Shown: positions 18,287 to 26,500 of the stretch, in pieces
Layout: each line of letters opens with the position of its first letter
Numbering within the stretch: position 1 is the stretch's first letter
Origin: Solibacillus daqui
Lineage (GTDB): Bacteria; Bacillota; Bacilli; Bacillales_A; Planococcaceae
DNA length: 64,000 nucleotides
Direction: 5' to 3'
Assembly: GCF_028747805.1 (NCBI RefSeq)
Contig: NZ_CP114887.1
Span: forward strand, 1,357,501 to 1,421,500
Program-made: the position numbers and the translations under genes
Notes under the pieces: generated by a model
Database searches by the model: none
Told to the model about the DNA's origin: nothing
What the model saw: only the letters and a program-made list of their open reading frames with translations

Positions 18287-18347
18287 TTTAATATTGTCAC
18301 TTATTCTCCGATTTGAGTTTCATAACTGACTCAAAAAATTCGGAGGG
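18264..18347 (+). promoter_or_regulatory. Translational attenuator: three competing RNA segments
   Basis: Segment 1 AATCGGAG (18264-18271, inside the leader) can pair with the start of segment 2, CTCCGATTTGAGT (18306-18318). Segment 2 can instead pair over 13 bases with segment 3 (ACTCAAA 18329-18335 plus TCGGAG 18340-18345, four-base bulge). Segment 3 contains the ribosome binding site GGAGGG of the MFS gene. So exactly one of two structures forms, and one hides the site. Which one ribosome stalling favours cannot be read from sequence alone. Confidence 0.7.
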
Positions 18348-18354
18348 CAAAAAA

Positions 18355-19539
18355 TTGGACATTAAAAACATTTACTATTTTTTATCGAGTTCACGCTCGT
18401 TTTGTATTCATATCGTATTTACACTAAATGCGATTTATTATGTTTCTCAGGCAGGTTTGAACCCGCTACAGTTGGTGTTAATTGGAACGATTATGGAATT
18501 GGCCATCTTATTCTTTGAAATACCAACTGGATTAGTAGCAGATTTTTGGGGACGAAAAAAATCATTTGTTATTGGTACATTCATTATAGGGGTTGCGCAT
18601 CTATTAGAAGGAAGTTTCCCAGAATTTTGGGCAATTGCAATAGGTGCTGCTTTATGGGGCATTGGATGGACATTCATTAGTGGTGCGGAAACGGCATGGA
18701 TTGCAGACGAGTTAGAAAATAATGAATTAGATTCTGTTTTTCTAAAAGGCGCCAGGTATGGCTCAATTGGTAGTTTCTTGGGGATTATTGTTAGTGTCCT
18801 TTTAGCTACTGCTTTTTCGGTGCAAATTACAATCTTAATAGCGGGTGGATTACTCGTTGTCATTGCAATCATTTCTTTAAGAATCGTACCTGAAACTAAA
18901 TTTGTGCGAATGGCCAATGAAGGGACGACAGGTTTTCATCAAATGCAGCTAGCAATCAAGGGCGGATTTGCTCAAATAAAAGGTAATTCAATTTTACTTG
19001 GTCTTGCTGCTATTACATTATTTGTGGGATTGGCTAGCGAAGGTTTTGATAGACTTTGGGGAGCTCATTTTATAGAAGGTTTTCAATTGAAGGCAGAAGA
19101 AGCAGTTTACTGGTTTGGCGCTTTTTACGCAATTGCCTTTTTATTAAATATAGGTATTTTAAAAGTTGTCGAAACGTATGTGAAAAAACGATTTACGGGC
19201 GTTTTACTAGTACTTAATGGATTGCTCTTCATGGCTATGCTGTTCTTCGCAATGAGTGAGGAGTTTATACTGGCAATATTACTATACTGGGTAATAGCTT
19301 CACTACGAGCAGTAAATTCACCTTTAATAACTGCTGTAACGAATAAACAATTACAATCACAAGGACGTGCTACTGCGCTATCCATGTATGGTCAGCTTGA
19401 TGCATTTGGTCAAGTAGCTGGCGGACCACTAGTTGGGATGGTTGCTCTTTATACATCGGTTCAAGGTGGGATTATTATGTCTGCTATTTTAATTATTCCT
19501 ACAGTGTACTTTTTATGGAGAATGCGGAAAATAGCTTAA
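18355..19539 (+). CDS. MFS efflux transporter under leader-peptide control
   Basis: 394 residues, 12 membrane helices. The motif A region reads FEIPTGLVADFWGRKKSFVIG between helices 2 and 3, and FISGAETAWIADEL lies in helix 4-5. It belongs to the large group of drug/H+ antiporters; no closer name is safe. TTG 18355 is the start, with GGAGGG seven bases upstream. That site is sequestered by the attenuator. Regulation by a translated leader argues for export of a ribosome-targeting drug. Confidence 0.8.
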   Translation: MDIKNIYYFLSSSRSFCIHIVFTLNAIYYVSQAGLNPLQLVLIGTIMELAILFFEIPTGLVADFWGRKKSFVIGTFIIGVAHLLEGSFPEFWAIAIGAALWGIGWTFISGAETAWIADELENNELDSVFLKGARYGSIGSFLGIIVSVLLATAFSVQITILIAGGLLVVIAIISLRIVPETKFVRMANEGTTGFHQMQLAIKGGFAQIKGNSILLGLAAITLFVGLASEGFDRLWGAHFIEGFQLKAEEAVYWFGAFYAIAFLLNIGILKVVETYVKKRFTGVLLVLNGLLFMAMLFFAMSEEFILAILLYWVIASLRAVNSPLITAVTNKQLQSQGRATALSMYGQLDAFGQVAGGPLVGMVALYTSVQGGIIMSAILIIPTVYFLWRMRKIA

Positions 19540-19590
19540 AGAAACAGTTTGTAATCTGGGTTTCTTCACGTAGAAAATTGTTGGAAAAAT

Positions 19591-19633
19591 AAAACGGAAA
19601 CGTTGACTTTACAGCGTTTCCGTTTTTTTTTTT
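19591..19633 (+). terminator. Terminator of the MFS gene
   Basis: AAAACGGAAACG (19591-19602) pairs with CGTTTCCGTTTT (19615-19626), followed by a long T-run. Confidence 0.8.
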
Positions 19634-19722
19634 GTGGATAGTAAAGTATAAATTCTAAAGGAAATCCACAAAAATGTGACATCATTTGGTGCGAAATGTA
19701 TTTTTCTAATTTAGATCCCACT

Positions 19723-20187
19723 TTATAAAAAGGTTTGTATTTGTTTCATATGGTGAATATCATGCTCCATTAAACCTTTTAAATAGGTATAAAGGGATAA
19801 TGTCGATTGGTTAATGTTCAATTCAGCTAACCAAATTTCTTCAGGTAGTTCGTTTAATGTTTCAACTAATTCAGTCCGAATACGAATACACTTTTCAAAT
19901 GTGTGTTGAATCGGTTCATTTCTTGCAAGATGAGCTGAACGTAAATTTAAATCGTCAGCGTTAGGACTTGGTGGGAAACTGCTATTAGTTAATAAGTAAG
20001 GAAGCCTATTTTGCAAGACAAATTCATCCCAAGGGTAAAAGTGACCAATTATTTCGATGACCGACCATTTTCCATCACATATAGGTGTTAGTAAAACATT
20101 TTCATTAATATGTTCTAAGCTTTGTATGAAATTAAGAAAGTTACGTTGATGTGCTAGTATTTCGGATTTTTCTTTCAGCGAGTTAAT
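19723..20187 (-). CDS. DinB-like (DinB_2) protein with no standard start codon
   Basis: The frame from about 20187 reads a full 154-residue DinB_2 protein: EKSEILAHQRNFLNFIQSL, DGKWSVIEIIGHFYPWDEF and, near the end, the metal-type HDIHHMKQI. These proteins form a four-helix bundle with a three-histidine metal site; many act in thiol or detoxification chemistry. AGGAGG is in place, but the following codons are ATT (20187-20185) and CTG (20178-20176), with no ATG, GTG or TTG until a TTG at 20016 inside the domain. Either it uses ATT/CTG or the start codon is lost by mutation. Confidence 0.6.
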   Translation of the reverse strand: MNSLKEKSEILAHQRNFLNFIQSLEHINENVLLTPICDGKWSVIEIIGHFYPWDEFVLQNRLPYLLTNSSFPPSPNADDLNLRSAHLARNEPIQHTFEKCIRIRTELVETLNELPEEIWLAELNINQSTLSLYTYLKGLMEHDIHHMKQIQTFL

Positions 20188-20253
20188 TACCTCCTACCGA
20201 CCTTTTCTTTTAAGAGCAAATAGATATGTAATGCGAACAATTTACAGATTCAG

Positions 20254-21054
20254 TTAATATCCCACATTATAGTTAAGCCATCTAGTTACTTCCTTCGCTA
20301 TTTTATCTGGATGGACACGATGTAAATAATGATGACCCTCCAACAAAATATAAGTAGTGTTATTTCCAGCATATTCAGAGCAACGGTATTCGTTTTCGCG
20401 GAAAGGTTGTAAAAATATTAGTACAGGAAGATTCTTATTTTTAGGTAATTGCGAAATACTTTGTAAATTTTTTTGTCCCATTAAATATTCATTAAATAAT
20501 GTACTGCCTTCAGTGATATGTTTTGCAGTTCGTTCTTCCTCTAGTTTTTCATTTTCTGTCCACTCCGAGTCGATGAAAATCTGATTACGCTCCTCAGGGG
20601 AAAGTTTATCCATCCAAGAAATCGCGACTTTATATGCTTTTGTTTGAAATAAAAAATCGCCATCTTTTGTGGTAGGCTCAATACCAATTATGCCAAGTAC
20701 TTCCTCTGAATATGCATGCTGATAAGCGAGAGCAAGAGGACCATTTGCTGAATGGGCAAAAAATATAATAGGACTATGTTCAACATGTTCGATTAACTCA
20801 TGAATTTCAAATACGATATTTTCCCAAGTTCTCTCAACATCTGTTTCATCACTTTCACAAACACCTAAGCGATCAATAAACAATTTTGGATAACGAGTAT
20901 CTATTCTCTTTGCTATATTTTTTAAGCCTAAATAATTGCTTGCTCCTCCAAATCCGTCCATAAAAATAATTGTTGGAAAATCTTTCTTTCCTTCAATTTT
21001 TACATAAGACATTTTACCGTGACAACCGTTAAAGAATTGTTTTGCAACCAACAA
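20254..21054 (-). CDS. Alpha/beta hydrolase
   Basis: 266 residues with the alpha/beta hydrolase order: IIFMDGFGGASNY (oxyanion loop), the nucleophile elbow FFAHSANGPLALAY with serine in A-H-S-A-N instead of G-x-S-x-G, and a late histidine in LLEGHHYLHRVHP. No signal peptide. The start is one of two adjacent TTG codons (21054, 21051), with AAAGGAG just upstream. Substrate unknown. It follows, and may be co-transcribed with, the DinB-like gene. Confidence 0.75.
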   Translation of the reverse strand: MLVAKQFFNGCHGKMSYVKIEGKKDFPTIIFMDGFGGASNYLGLKNIAKRIDTRYPKLFIDRLGVCESDETDVERTWENIVFEIHELIEHVEHSPIIFFAHSANGPLALAYQHAYSEEVLGIIGIEPTTKDGDFLFQTKAYKVAISWMDKLSPEERNQIFIDSEWTENEKLEEERTAKHITEGSTLFNEYLMGQKNLQSISQLPKNKNLPVLIFLQPFRENEYRCSEYAGNNTTYILLEGHHYLHRVHPDKIAKEVTRWLNYNVGY

Positions 21055-21231
21055 AATTCTCCTTTCACTATTAATCTTCGAAATAACGGAAAAACCCTCG
21101 ATTGCATTTAAATCGTTGCAGCGATCTTATTTATCGCTAAAGAAAAATTTTCTTCCTTTTATTTGCAGTATATCTTTTTTGATCGAAATATGGTAATATT
21201 AAAATAATTTAAATGAACGGAGGTGAACAGA

Positions 21232-21363
21232 ATGAATAAGTTAGCTATGGAGACAGGTGTAAAAGTGGATACAGCTATGTATTTTGCACGTGTCATTACG
21301 TTTAAATTTGCGTCTAACGGGATAGGTATGCCCTTTTTTAGACAATTTAAAAATAATGCGTAG
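21232..21363 (+). CDS. 43-residue upstream ORF of the ABC-F gene
   Basis: CGGAGGTGAACAGA precedes ATG 21232, one of the best ribosome sites in the window. The product (MNKLAMETGVKVDTAMYFAR... ending RQFKNNA) matches no family I know. It ends 35 bases before an intrinsic terminator and 121 bases before an ABC-F gene. Small ORFs in this position control several resistance ABC-F genes by ribosome-mediated attenuation, which I infer here. Confidence 0.6.
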   Translation: MNKLAMETGVKVDTAMYFARVITFKFASNGIGMPFFRQFKNNA

Positions 21364-21397
21364 CTAATTAACCTCATTCTTTTCACCATAGCGATGG

Positions 21398-21431
21398 AAA
21401 GACTGTTTCGTTAAGGAGCAGTCTTTTTTTC
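21398..21431 (+). terminator. Intrinsic terminator between the upstream ORF and the ABC-F gene
   Basis: AAAGACTGTTTC (21398-21409) pairs with GGAGCAGTCTTT (21415-21426; two G-U pairs), loop GTTAA, followed by T residues. A weaker hairpin CCAT-AGCG-ATGG just upstream abuts its left arm and could compete. No promoter is obvious between this terminator and the ABC-F start, so readthrough would be needed. Confidence 0.7.
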
Positions 21432-21483
21432 GTGGAGAAAATAAGAAATTTAATTCCATGCTACGCTGTGGAGGCGTAGAAAT

Positions 21484-23097
21484 ATGCAATTAAAAGCAGA
21501 AAATATAACGAAAACAATGGGTGGTAACACCATTTTTAAAGATCTTTCTTTTGAAGTAAATACGGGAGAACGTGTGGCGATAGTAGGTCGGAATGGTAGT
21601 GGGAAAACGACACTCTTTAAAGTGCTAGCAGGAATCGAACAACCTGATCAAGGTCGCATTATTAAAGCGAAGGGGCAATCGATTGGCTATTTGCATCAAA
21701 TTCCTAGCTACACAGATACAACCGTTTTTGATGTATTATCTGAAGCGTTTGCCGAATTACATGCAATGAAAGCAAGACTTATGGATTTAGAACAGCGTAT
21801 GCAGACGGATATGTCGGAGAAAATTCTTAATCAATATGGTGAAATACAGGAGCAATATCTTGCCAATGGCGGATATGAAATTGAGGCGAAAATTGCTTCC
21901 ATTGCGAATGGATTAAAGATTACTAAGTTATTAGAGCAATCATTTGAGGCGTTAAGTGGTGGAGAAAAAACGAAAGTCATGCTTGCTCAAATATTATTGC
22001 AACAGCCGAGTATCCTTCTTTTAGATGAACCAACGAATCATTTAGATTTAGCCGCAACGGAATGGCTGGAAGACTATTTACATTATTTCAAAGGGACGGT
22101 CATTGTGATTTCACATGACCGAATGTTTTTAAACAACATTGTGCAATATGTTGCTGAAATTGAAGACGGAGAAATTTGGGTGAGCAAGGGGAATTACGAT
22201 CAATACCTACAAAATAAAGAAGCAAAAATAGCTCAACAATTTGCAGACTATGAAGAACAGCAGAAAAAAATTCAAAAAATAAAAGAGGCGATTCGTCGAC
22301 TACGTCAATGGGCGAATGAAGCGTCGCCACCGAATCCTGATTTATATCGAAAAGCGAAAACGATGGAAAAAATGCTTGCGCGCATGGAATTAGTAAAAAA
22401 GCCAAAAAAAGAACGTCAAATGAATATACAACTAAAAACAGAGGATCGAACAGGGAAAGAAGTGTTTATGTTAAGTGATGTTTCGCATGGTTTTGCTCAG
22501 GATTTTTTATTTATGGATATTCAGTTGTCCGTTTATTACCAAGATCGGTTAGCGATTGTCGGAAATAACGGGACAGGGAAATCAACGCTTATGAAAATCC
22601 TGCTTGGACAATTGCAGCCACTAGATGGGCACATAAAGCAAGGGAGCAATTTGAAAATTGGCTACCTTGCGCAGCAATTTGACCAATTCGATGGTAAGCA
22701 ACGATTAATCGATGCGTTTCGCGAACAAGTGTCATTAACGGAATATGATGCGCGGCATATGTTGGCACAGTTTTTATTTTATGGTCATGATGTATTTAAA
22801 AAAGTCGAGCAGCTTAGCGGTGGTGAAAAAATGCGACTTCGTCTAGCGCAACTTATGGTTCAAAAATGCAATGTTCTTGTGTTGGATGAACCAACGAATC
22901 ATTTAGACATCGAATCAAGAGAAGCACTGGAAGAAGCGCTTGAAAATTTTGAAGGGACCATAATTACGATTAGTCATGACCGCTACTTTTTACAAAAATT
23001 ATTTACGAGAACGGCATGGCTAGAAAATCAGCAACTGACCGTCCATGAGGGTCCCTTTGAATGGGCGAAATCGAAACAAAAGGAGTTAAGCAGATGA
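21484..23097 (+). CDS. ABC-F ATPase (ribosome-acting, possible antibiotic resistance)
   Basis: 537 residues with two ABC domains and no membrane part. Walker A boxes are GRNGSGKTT and GNNGTGKST, signatures ALSGGEKTKV and LSGGEKMRLR, and both Walker B regions read LDEPTNHLD. The linker between domains contains RRLRQWANEASPPNPDLYRK, a long helical arm that in this superfamily reaches the ribosomal exit or peptidyl-transferase site. Members either protect ribosomes from antibiotics or resolve stalled translation. The upstream ORF and terminator favour an inducible protection role, which is inference. It overlaps the next gene by four bases. Confidence 0.88.
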   Translation: MQLKAENITKTMGGNTIFKDLSFEVNTGERVAIVGRNGSGKTTLFKVLAGIEQPDQGRIIKAKGQSIGYLHQIPSYTDTTVFDVLSEAFAELHAMKARLMDLEQRMQTDMSEKILNQYGEIQEQYLANGGYEIEAKIASIANGLKITKLLEQSFEALSGGEKTKVMLAQILLQQPSILLLDEPTNHLDLAATEWLEDYLHYFKGTVIVISHDRMFLNNIVQYVAEIEDGEIWVSKGNYDQYLQNKEAKIAQQFADYEEQQKKIQKIKEAIRRLRQWANEASPPNPDLYRKAKTMEKMLARMELVKKPKKERQMNIQLKTEDRTGKEVFMLSDVSHGFAQDFLFMDIQLSVYYQDRLAIVGNNGTGKSTLMKILLGQLQPLDGHIKQGSNLKIGYLAQQFDQFDGKQRLIDAFREQVSLTEYDARHMLAQFLFYGHDVFKKVEQLSGGEKMRLRLAQLMVQKCNVLVLDEPTNHLDIESREALEEALENFEGTIITISHDRYFLQKLFTRTAWLENQQLTVHEGPFEWAKSKQKELSR

Positions 23098-23534
23098 ATA
23101 AGATTGAAGCATATTGGAATCATTTTTGTGAACTAGAAGGATTAACAAATATTCGATATACAGAGGCGTTCCAGTTTGGGGAGAAAGCAGATTGGTTAGC
23201 AAGCCTAGTAGTGGATGGAACAAAAACAGCGACTTGTTCAAGCTATCCTTTATATGAAATTGAGGGGGAAGCTTTACCTGCAGTAGGTGATTATCAAATT
23301 GTCTTAAACAGTCAAGATGAACCTGTTGCAATTATTAAATCCTTTTCAATAGAAATTTATCCATTTAATGAAGTGCCCGTTGATTTTGCATTAGCAGAAG
23401 GTGAAGGAACTTATGAACAATGGAAAGAGGCTCACATCGCATTCTTTGGAAATATTTCACTTGAATACAATCTAGAATTTTCAGAAAAAATGCTAACAGT
23501 TTGTGATCGATTTGAAAAAGTGTATCCGAAATAG
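23094..23534 (+). CDS. ASCH domain protein
   Basis: 146 residues. The ASCH fold is recognisable from the lysine-threonine motif LVVDGTKTATCSSYP, followed by LPAVGDYQIVLNSQDEPVAII and a C-terminal EWKEAHIAFF-like helix (YEQWKEAHIAFFGN). ASCH proteins are RNA-binding beta barrels or RNA/nucleoside hydrolases. ATG 23094 overlaps the ABC-F stop as ATGA, so it is coupled to that gene; AAGGAG lies seven bases upstream. A joint role in translation or RNA handling is suggested by this link only. Confidence 0.8.
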   Translation: MNKIEAYWNHFCELEGLTNIRYTEAFQFGEKADWLASLVVDGTKTATCSSYPLYEIEGEALPAVGDYQIVLNSQDEPVAIIKSFSIEIYPFNEVPVDFALAEGEGTYEQWKEAHIAFFGNISLEYNLEFSEKMLTVCDRFEKVYPK

Positions 23535-23706
23535 TTAACATCTCATTAAAATAGACGCAACGCTGCTCGTAAATGACATCATTAGCGTATAAAATGTGGT
23601 TTAGTGAAAATGAATTCTTAAAATTTAAAATTATATTATTTTTCTTTTTGAATCTAAATCCGCTCAAATTTCGCAACCTTTATTACTACAAATCGTTTCA
23701 TAATAG

Positions 23707-23736
23707 TTGCATAAAACATAGATTTTTTGATATAGT
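23707..23736 (+). promoter_or_regulatory. Predicted promoter of the ltaS-like gene
   Basis: TTGCAT (23707-23712), 18 bases, TATAGT (23731-23736), placed 34 bases before the start codon. The region 23535-23700 holds nothing else I can support. Confidence 0.4.
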
Positions 23737-23769
23737 GATTAATGTTTTTCTAACAATATTGAAAAGCTT

Positions 23770-25704
23770 TTGAACAAAGAAAGAGTGATCAAAGAGATGA
23801 AAGATTTAGTAGGAAAAAAAGGAGTTCAATTGAACGGCTTTTTAGGGATTTATCTATTAGCTGTCTTTATGATTTGGATAAAAACCTATATAACGCAATT
23901 GACACAATTTGATTTAAGCGTTGAGGGAATGCTTCAGCATTTTTTATTATTAATTAACCCACTAGGTTCAGCACTATTATTTTTATCAGTAGCCTTTTTA
24001 TTTAGAGGCAAAAGAAAAATGAGCATTTTGATAGTCGTCTATACACTAATGACGATTTTATTATATTCAAATGTCGTGTATTACCGATTCTTTAGCGACT
24101 TTATTACGTTACCAACGATTTATCAACCGCAAAACTTTGGGGATTTAACCGGTAGTGTGCGTGCGCTGATTCGCCCATTGGATTTATTGTATTTCATTGA
24201 TATTGCCTTACTTATCTACTTACGAATTGCAAAAAAAGAGCAGTTTAAGCAAGTAAAAACGGGCTTCAAAATGCCAGTCATCGCGGTTGCCTTGGCATTG
24301 ATGGTTTCTTCGATGAATTTATTATTAGCAGAAAAAGATCGTCCTGATTTACTAGTACGTGGTTTTGACCGTAGTTATATTGTGAAATATTTAGGGATGT
24401 ACAATTATGCGATTTACGACACAGTAAAAACGGCAGAAGCATCTTCAGAACGTGCACTTGCGGATAGTAGTGACATCACGGAAATTATCAACTATACAAA
24501 ATCAAATTATGCTGAACCAAATCCTGAATATTTCGGCTTAGCAAAAGATATGAACGTTATTTATTTACATTTAGAATCTATGCAAACATTTTTAATTGAT
24601 TATGAGTTAAATGGTCAGCAAGTAACACCGTTTTTAAATTCATTAGCGAAAAATGAAAATACAATGTTTTTTGATAATTTCTACCATCAAACAGCACAAG
24701 GGAAAACGTCTGATGCAGAGTTTATGCTAGAAAATTCATTGTACGGTTTGCCACAAGGTTCGGCCTTTATTACGAAAGGGCAAAATAAGTACCAAGCAGC
24801 ACCGACGATCTTAAAAGACTACGGTTATACATCTGCAGTATTCCACGGCAACAGTGGTACGTTCTGGAATCGTAACATTATTTATGATCAATTTGGATAT
24901 GATGAGTTTTTCAGTGCAGATAGCTATGACACAAGCGATCCTAAAAACATGGCGGAATACGGTTTATTAGATAAACCATTTTTCGAGCAGTCACAGAGTT
25001 TATTAGAAACATTGCCACAGCCGTTTTATACAAAATTTATTACGGTTGCGCACCATTTCCCATTTAAAATGGATCAAGATTTAGTGACAATTGACAAAGC
25101 GACAACAGGTGATACAAGTGTCGATAATTACTTCCAAACAGCGCGCTATGCGGATGAAGCAATCGAGGAGTTCTTTACTTATTTAAAAGAATCAGGTCTT
25201 TATGACAACACGATGATTGTTATGTATGGCGACCATTATGGTATTTCCGATAATCATAACCGTGCTATGTCGGAGATTATCGGTGAAGAAGTAACACCTG
25301 TTGTAAACGCCGATTTACAACGTGTTCCGTTACTTATTCATGTGCCGGGCATGGAAGGTGGCATTAACCACACGTATGCTGGACAAATGGACCTTTTACC
25401 AACCGTGCTACATTTATTAGGTGTGGAGACACAAAACAATATTCACTTTGGTTCAGATATTTTATCTGCAGATCATAGCGAAGTTATTCCATTTAGAAAT
25501 GGTAACTTTGTCAGCCCAACTATTTATTCGTTAGACGGCAAATTTTATGATCGTAAAACGGGATTAGAATTAGATCCTTCACAATATGAGCAGGCTGAGA
25601 AATTACATGCTATGGTTCAAGAAAAACTAAATTATTCTGATAAAGTTGTAAACGGAGACTTATTACGTTTTTATTCAAAAGACGGTAAAGTTCTTTCGGA
25701 ATAA
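23770..25704 (+). CDS. ltaS: Lipoteichoic acid synthase (LtaS family)
   Basis: 644 residues: five N-terminal membrane helices, then an external sulfatase-type domain from about residue 215. Catalytic features are VIYLHLESMQTFLID (metal glutamate), the nucleophile threonine in QGKTSDAEFM, and YGDHYGIS near the C terminus. The enzyme transfers glycerol phosphate from phosphatidylglycerol onto the growing lipoteichoic acid chain. TTG 23770 is the first in-frame start; GTG 23785 and ATG 23797 are alternatives and no ribosome site is strong. Has its own promoter and terminator. Confidence 0.88.
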   Translation: MNKERVIKEMKDLVGKKGVQLNGFLGIYLLAVFMIWIKTYITQLTQFDLSVEGMLQHFLLLINPLGSALLFLSVAFLFRGKRKMSILIVVYTLMTILLYSNVVYYRFFSDFITLPTIYQPQNFGDLTGSVRALIRPLDLLYFIDIALLIYLRIAKKEQFKQVKTGFKMPVIAVALALMVSSMNLLLAEKDRPDLLVRGFDRSYIVKYLGMYNYAIYDTVKTAEASSERALADSSDITEIINYTKSNYAEPNPEYFGLAKDMNVIYLHLESMQTFLIDYELNGQQVTPFLNSLAKNENTMFFDNFYHQTAQGKTSDAEFMLENSLYGLPQGSAFITKGQNKYQAAPTILKDYGYTSAVFHGNSGTFWNRNIIYDQFGYDEFFSADSYDTSDPKNMAEYGLLDKPFFEQSQSLLETLPQPFYTKFITVAHHFPFKMDQDLVTIDKATTGDTSVDNYFQTARYADEAIEEFFTYLKESGLYDNTMIVMYGDHYGISDNHNRAMSEIIGEEVTPVVNADLQRVPLLIHVPGMEGGINHTYAGQMDLLPTVLHLLGVETQNNIHFGSDILSADHSEVIPFRNGNFVSPTIYSLDGKFYDRKTGLELDPSQYEQAEKLHAMVQEKLNYSDKVVNGDLLRFYSKDGKVLSE

Positions 25705-25713
25705 CTAAAATTG

Positions 25714-25756
25714 AGACACTGCCTAATTTTATTAAATTTCGCAGTGTCTTTTTTAT
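25714..25756 (+). terminator. Terminator of the ltaS-like gene
   Basis: AGACACTGC pairs with GCAGTGTCT, followed by TTTTTT. Confidence 0.8.
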
Positions 25757-25858
25757 TACTTCTTTTACAAAAGGTAGCTTTTGATATATGTTAAGTTAAG
25801 ATCTTTTTAATCGAGACAGTAGGTGATCTAAATCAAACAAAACATAGACATACGCGTA

Positions 25859-26414
25859 ATGAAGACAAGGCAAAAGCTGTTTGATGCGTATTTATCGTTG
25901 CTTGAACAACAAACACCAGAGAGAATGACTATTCAAATGTTAACGACGAAAGCTAATATCAATCGCGTGACATTTTATAAGCATTTTCACAATTTAGTGG
26001 AATTTCATGAACAATTTATTGAACATTATATTTTAGAGCTTTACGAATTTATGAAGCCGCTTAATTACAAAACGTATACGAAAGGCTTTGAGTATGAAGC
26101 GTTATTGCAGCTATTAGAGCATATCAAAGCAAATCAAATAACATACAAAATTTTGTTAACATCGCAAAATATTACGGGTTTTAATAAGGCGTTATTAGCG
26201 CATTTTCAACAGCGTATTTCAAAGCATACGACGGAGCTTGCGAAATTTGATTTTCCTGGGACAGGTGTCAATCAAATTATTGTATCGTGGTACGGGGTTT
26301 CGGCATTATTCGGTACTATTCGGTACTATCATAATGTGGGCGGAGTCTGATTTTAAATATTCTCCTGAGCAATTAGTGAATGCGATTGTCAGATTATCTC
26401 CGCATTCAGATTAG
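25859..26414 (+). pseudogene. TetR-family regulator disrupted by a 10-bp tandem duplication
   Basis: The HTH region is intact (TIQMLTTKANINRVTFYKHF) and the ligand domain continues to about residue 150. There, ATTCGGTACT occurs twice in a row (26308-26317 and 26318-26327). With one copy removed, the frame would run SALFGTIIMWAESDFKYSPE to a stop at 26412-26414, a normal TetR C terminus; with both, it ends early at 26350 with a scrambled tail. The 5' end is also odd: in-frame codons before ATG 25859 encode TetR-like IDIRV after an AGGTGAT site, but with ATC where a start is expected. Likely once controlled the dehydrogenase downstream. Confidence 0.8.
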
Positions 26415-26436
26415 TATGGCTACATTTTAATAGAAT

Positions 26437-26487
26437 TTGTTTATTATTTATCCATTAATTTGTCTTATACTGAATGCAAATAAACAA
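26437..26487 (+). promoter_or_regulatory. Promoter with flanking inverted repeat before the dehydrogenase
   Basis: TTGTTTATT (26437-26445) and AATAAACAA (26479-26487) are perfect 9-base inverted repeats. They flank a -10-like TATACT (26466-26471). A plausible operator for the neighbouring TetR protein. Confidence 0.4.
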
Positions 26488-26500
26488 GGGGGTAAATAAA

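Noticed and set aside
23365..23773. Frames of 66-103 codons on both strands after the ASCH gene
   Set aside because: No ribosome sites, phenylalanine-rich AT-driven composition, and the region holds the promoter of the ltaS-like gene.
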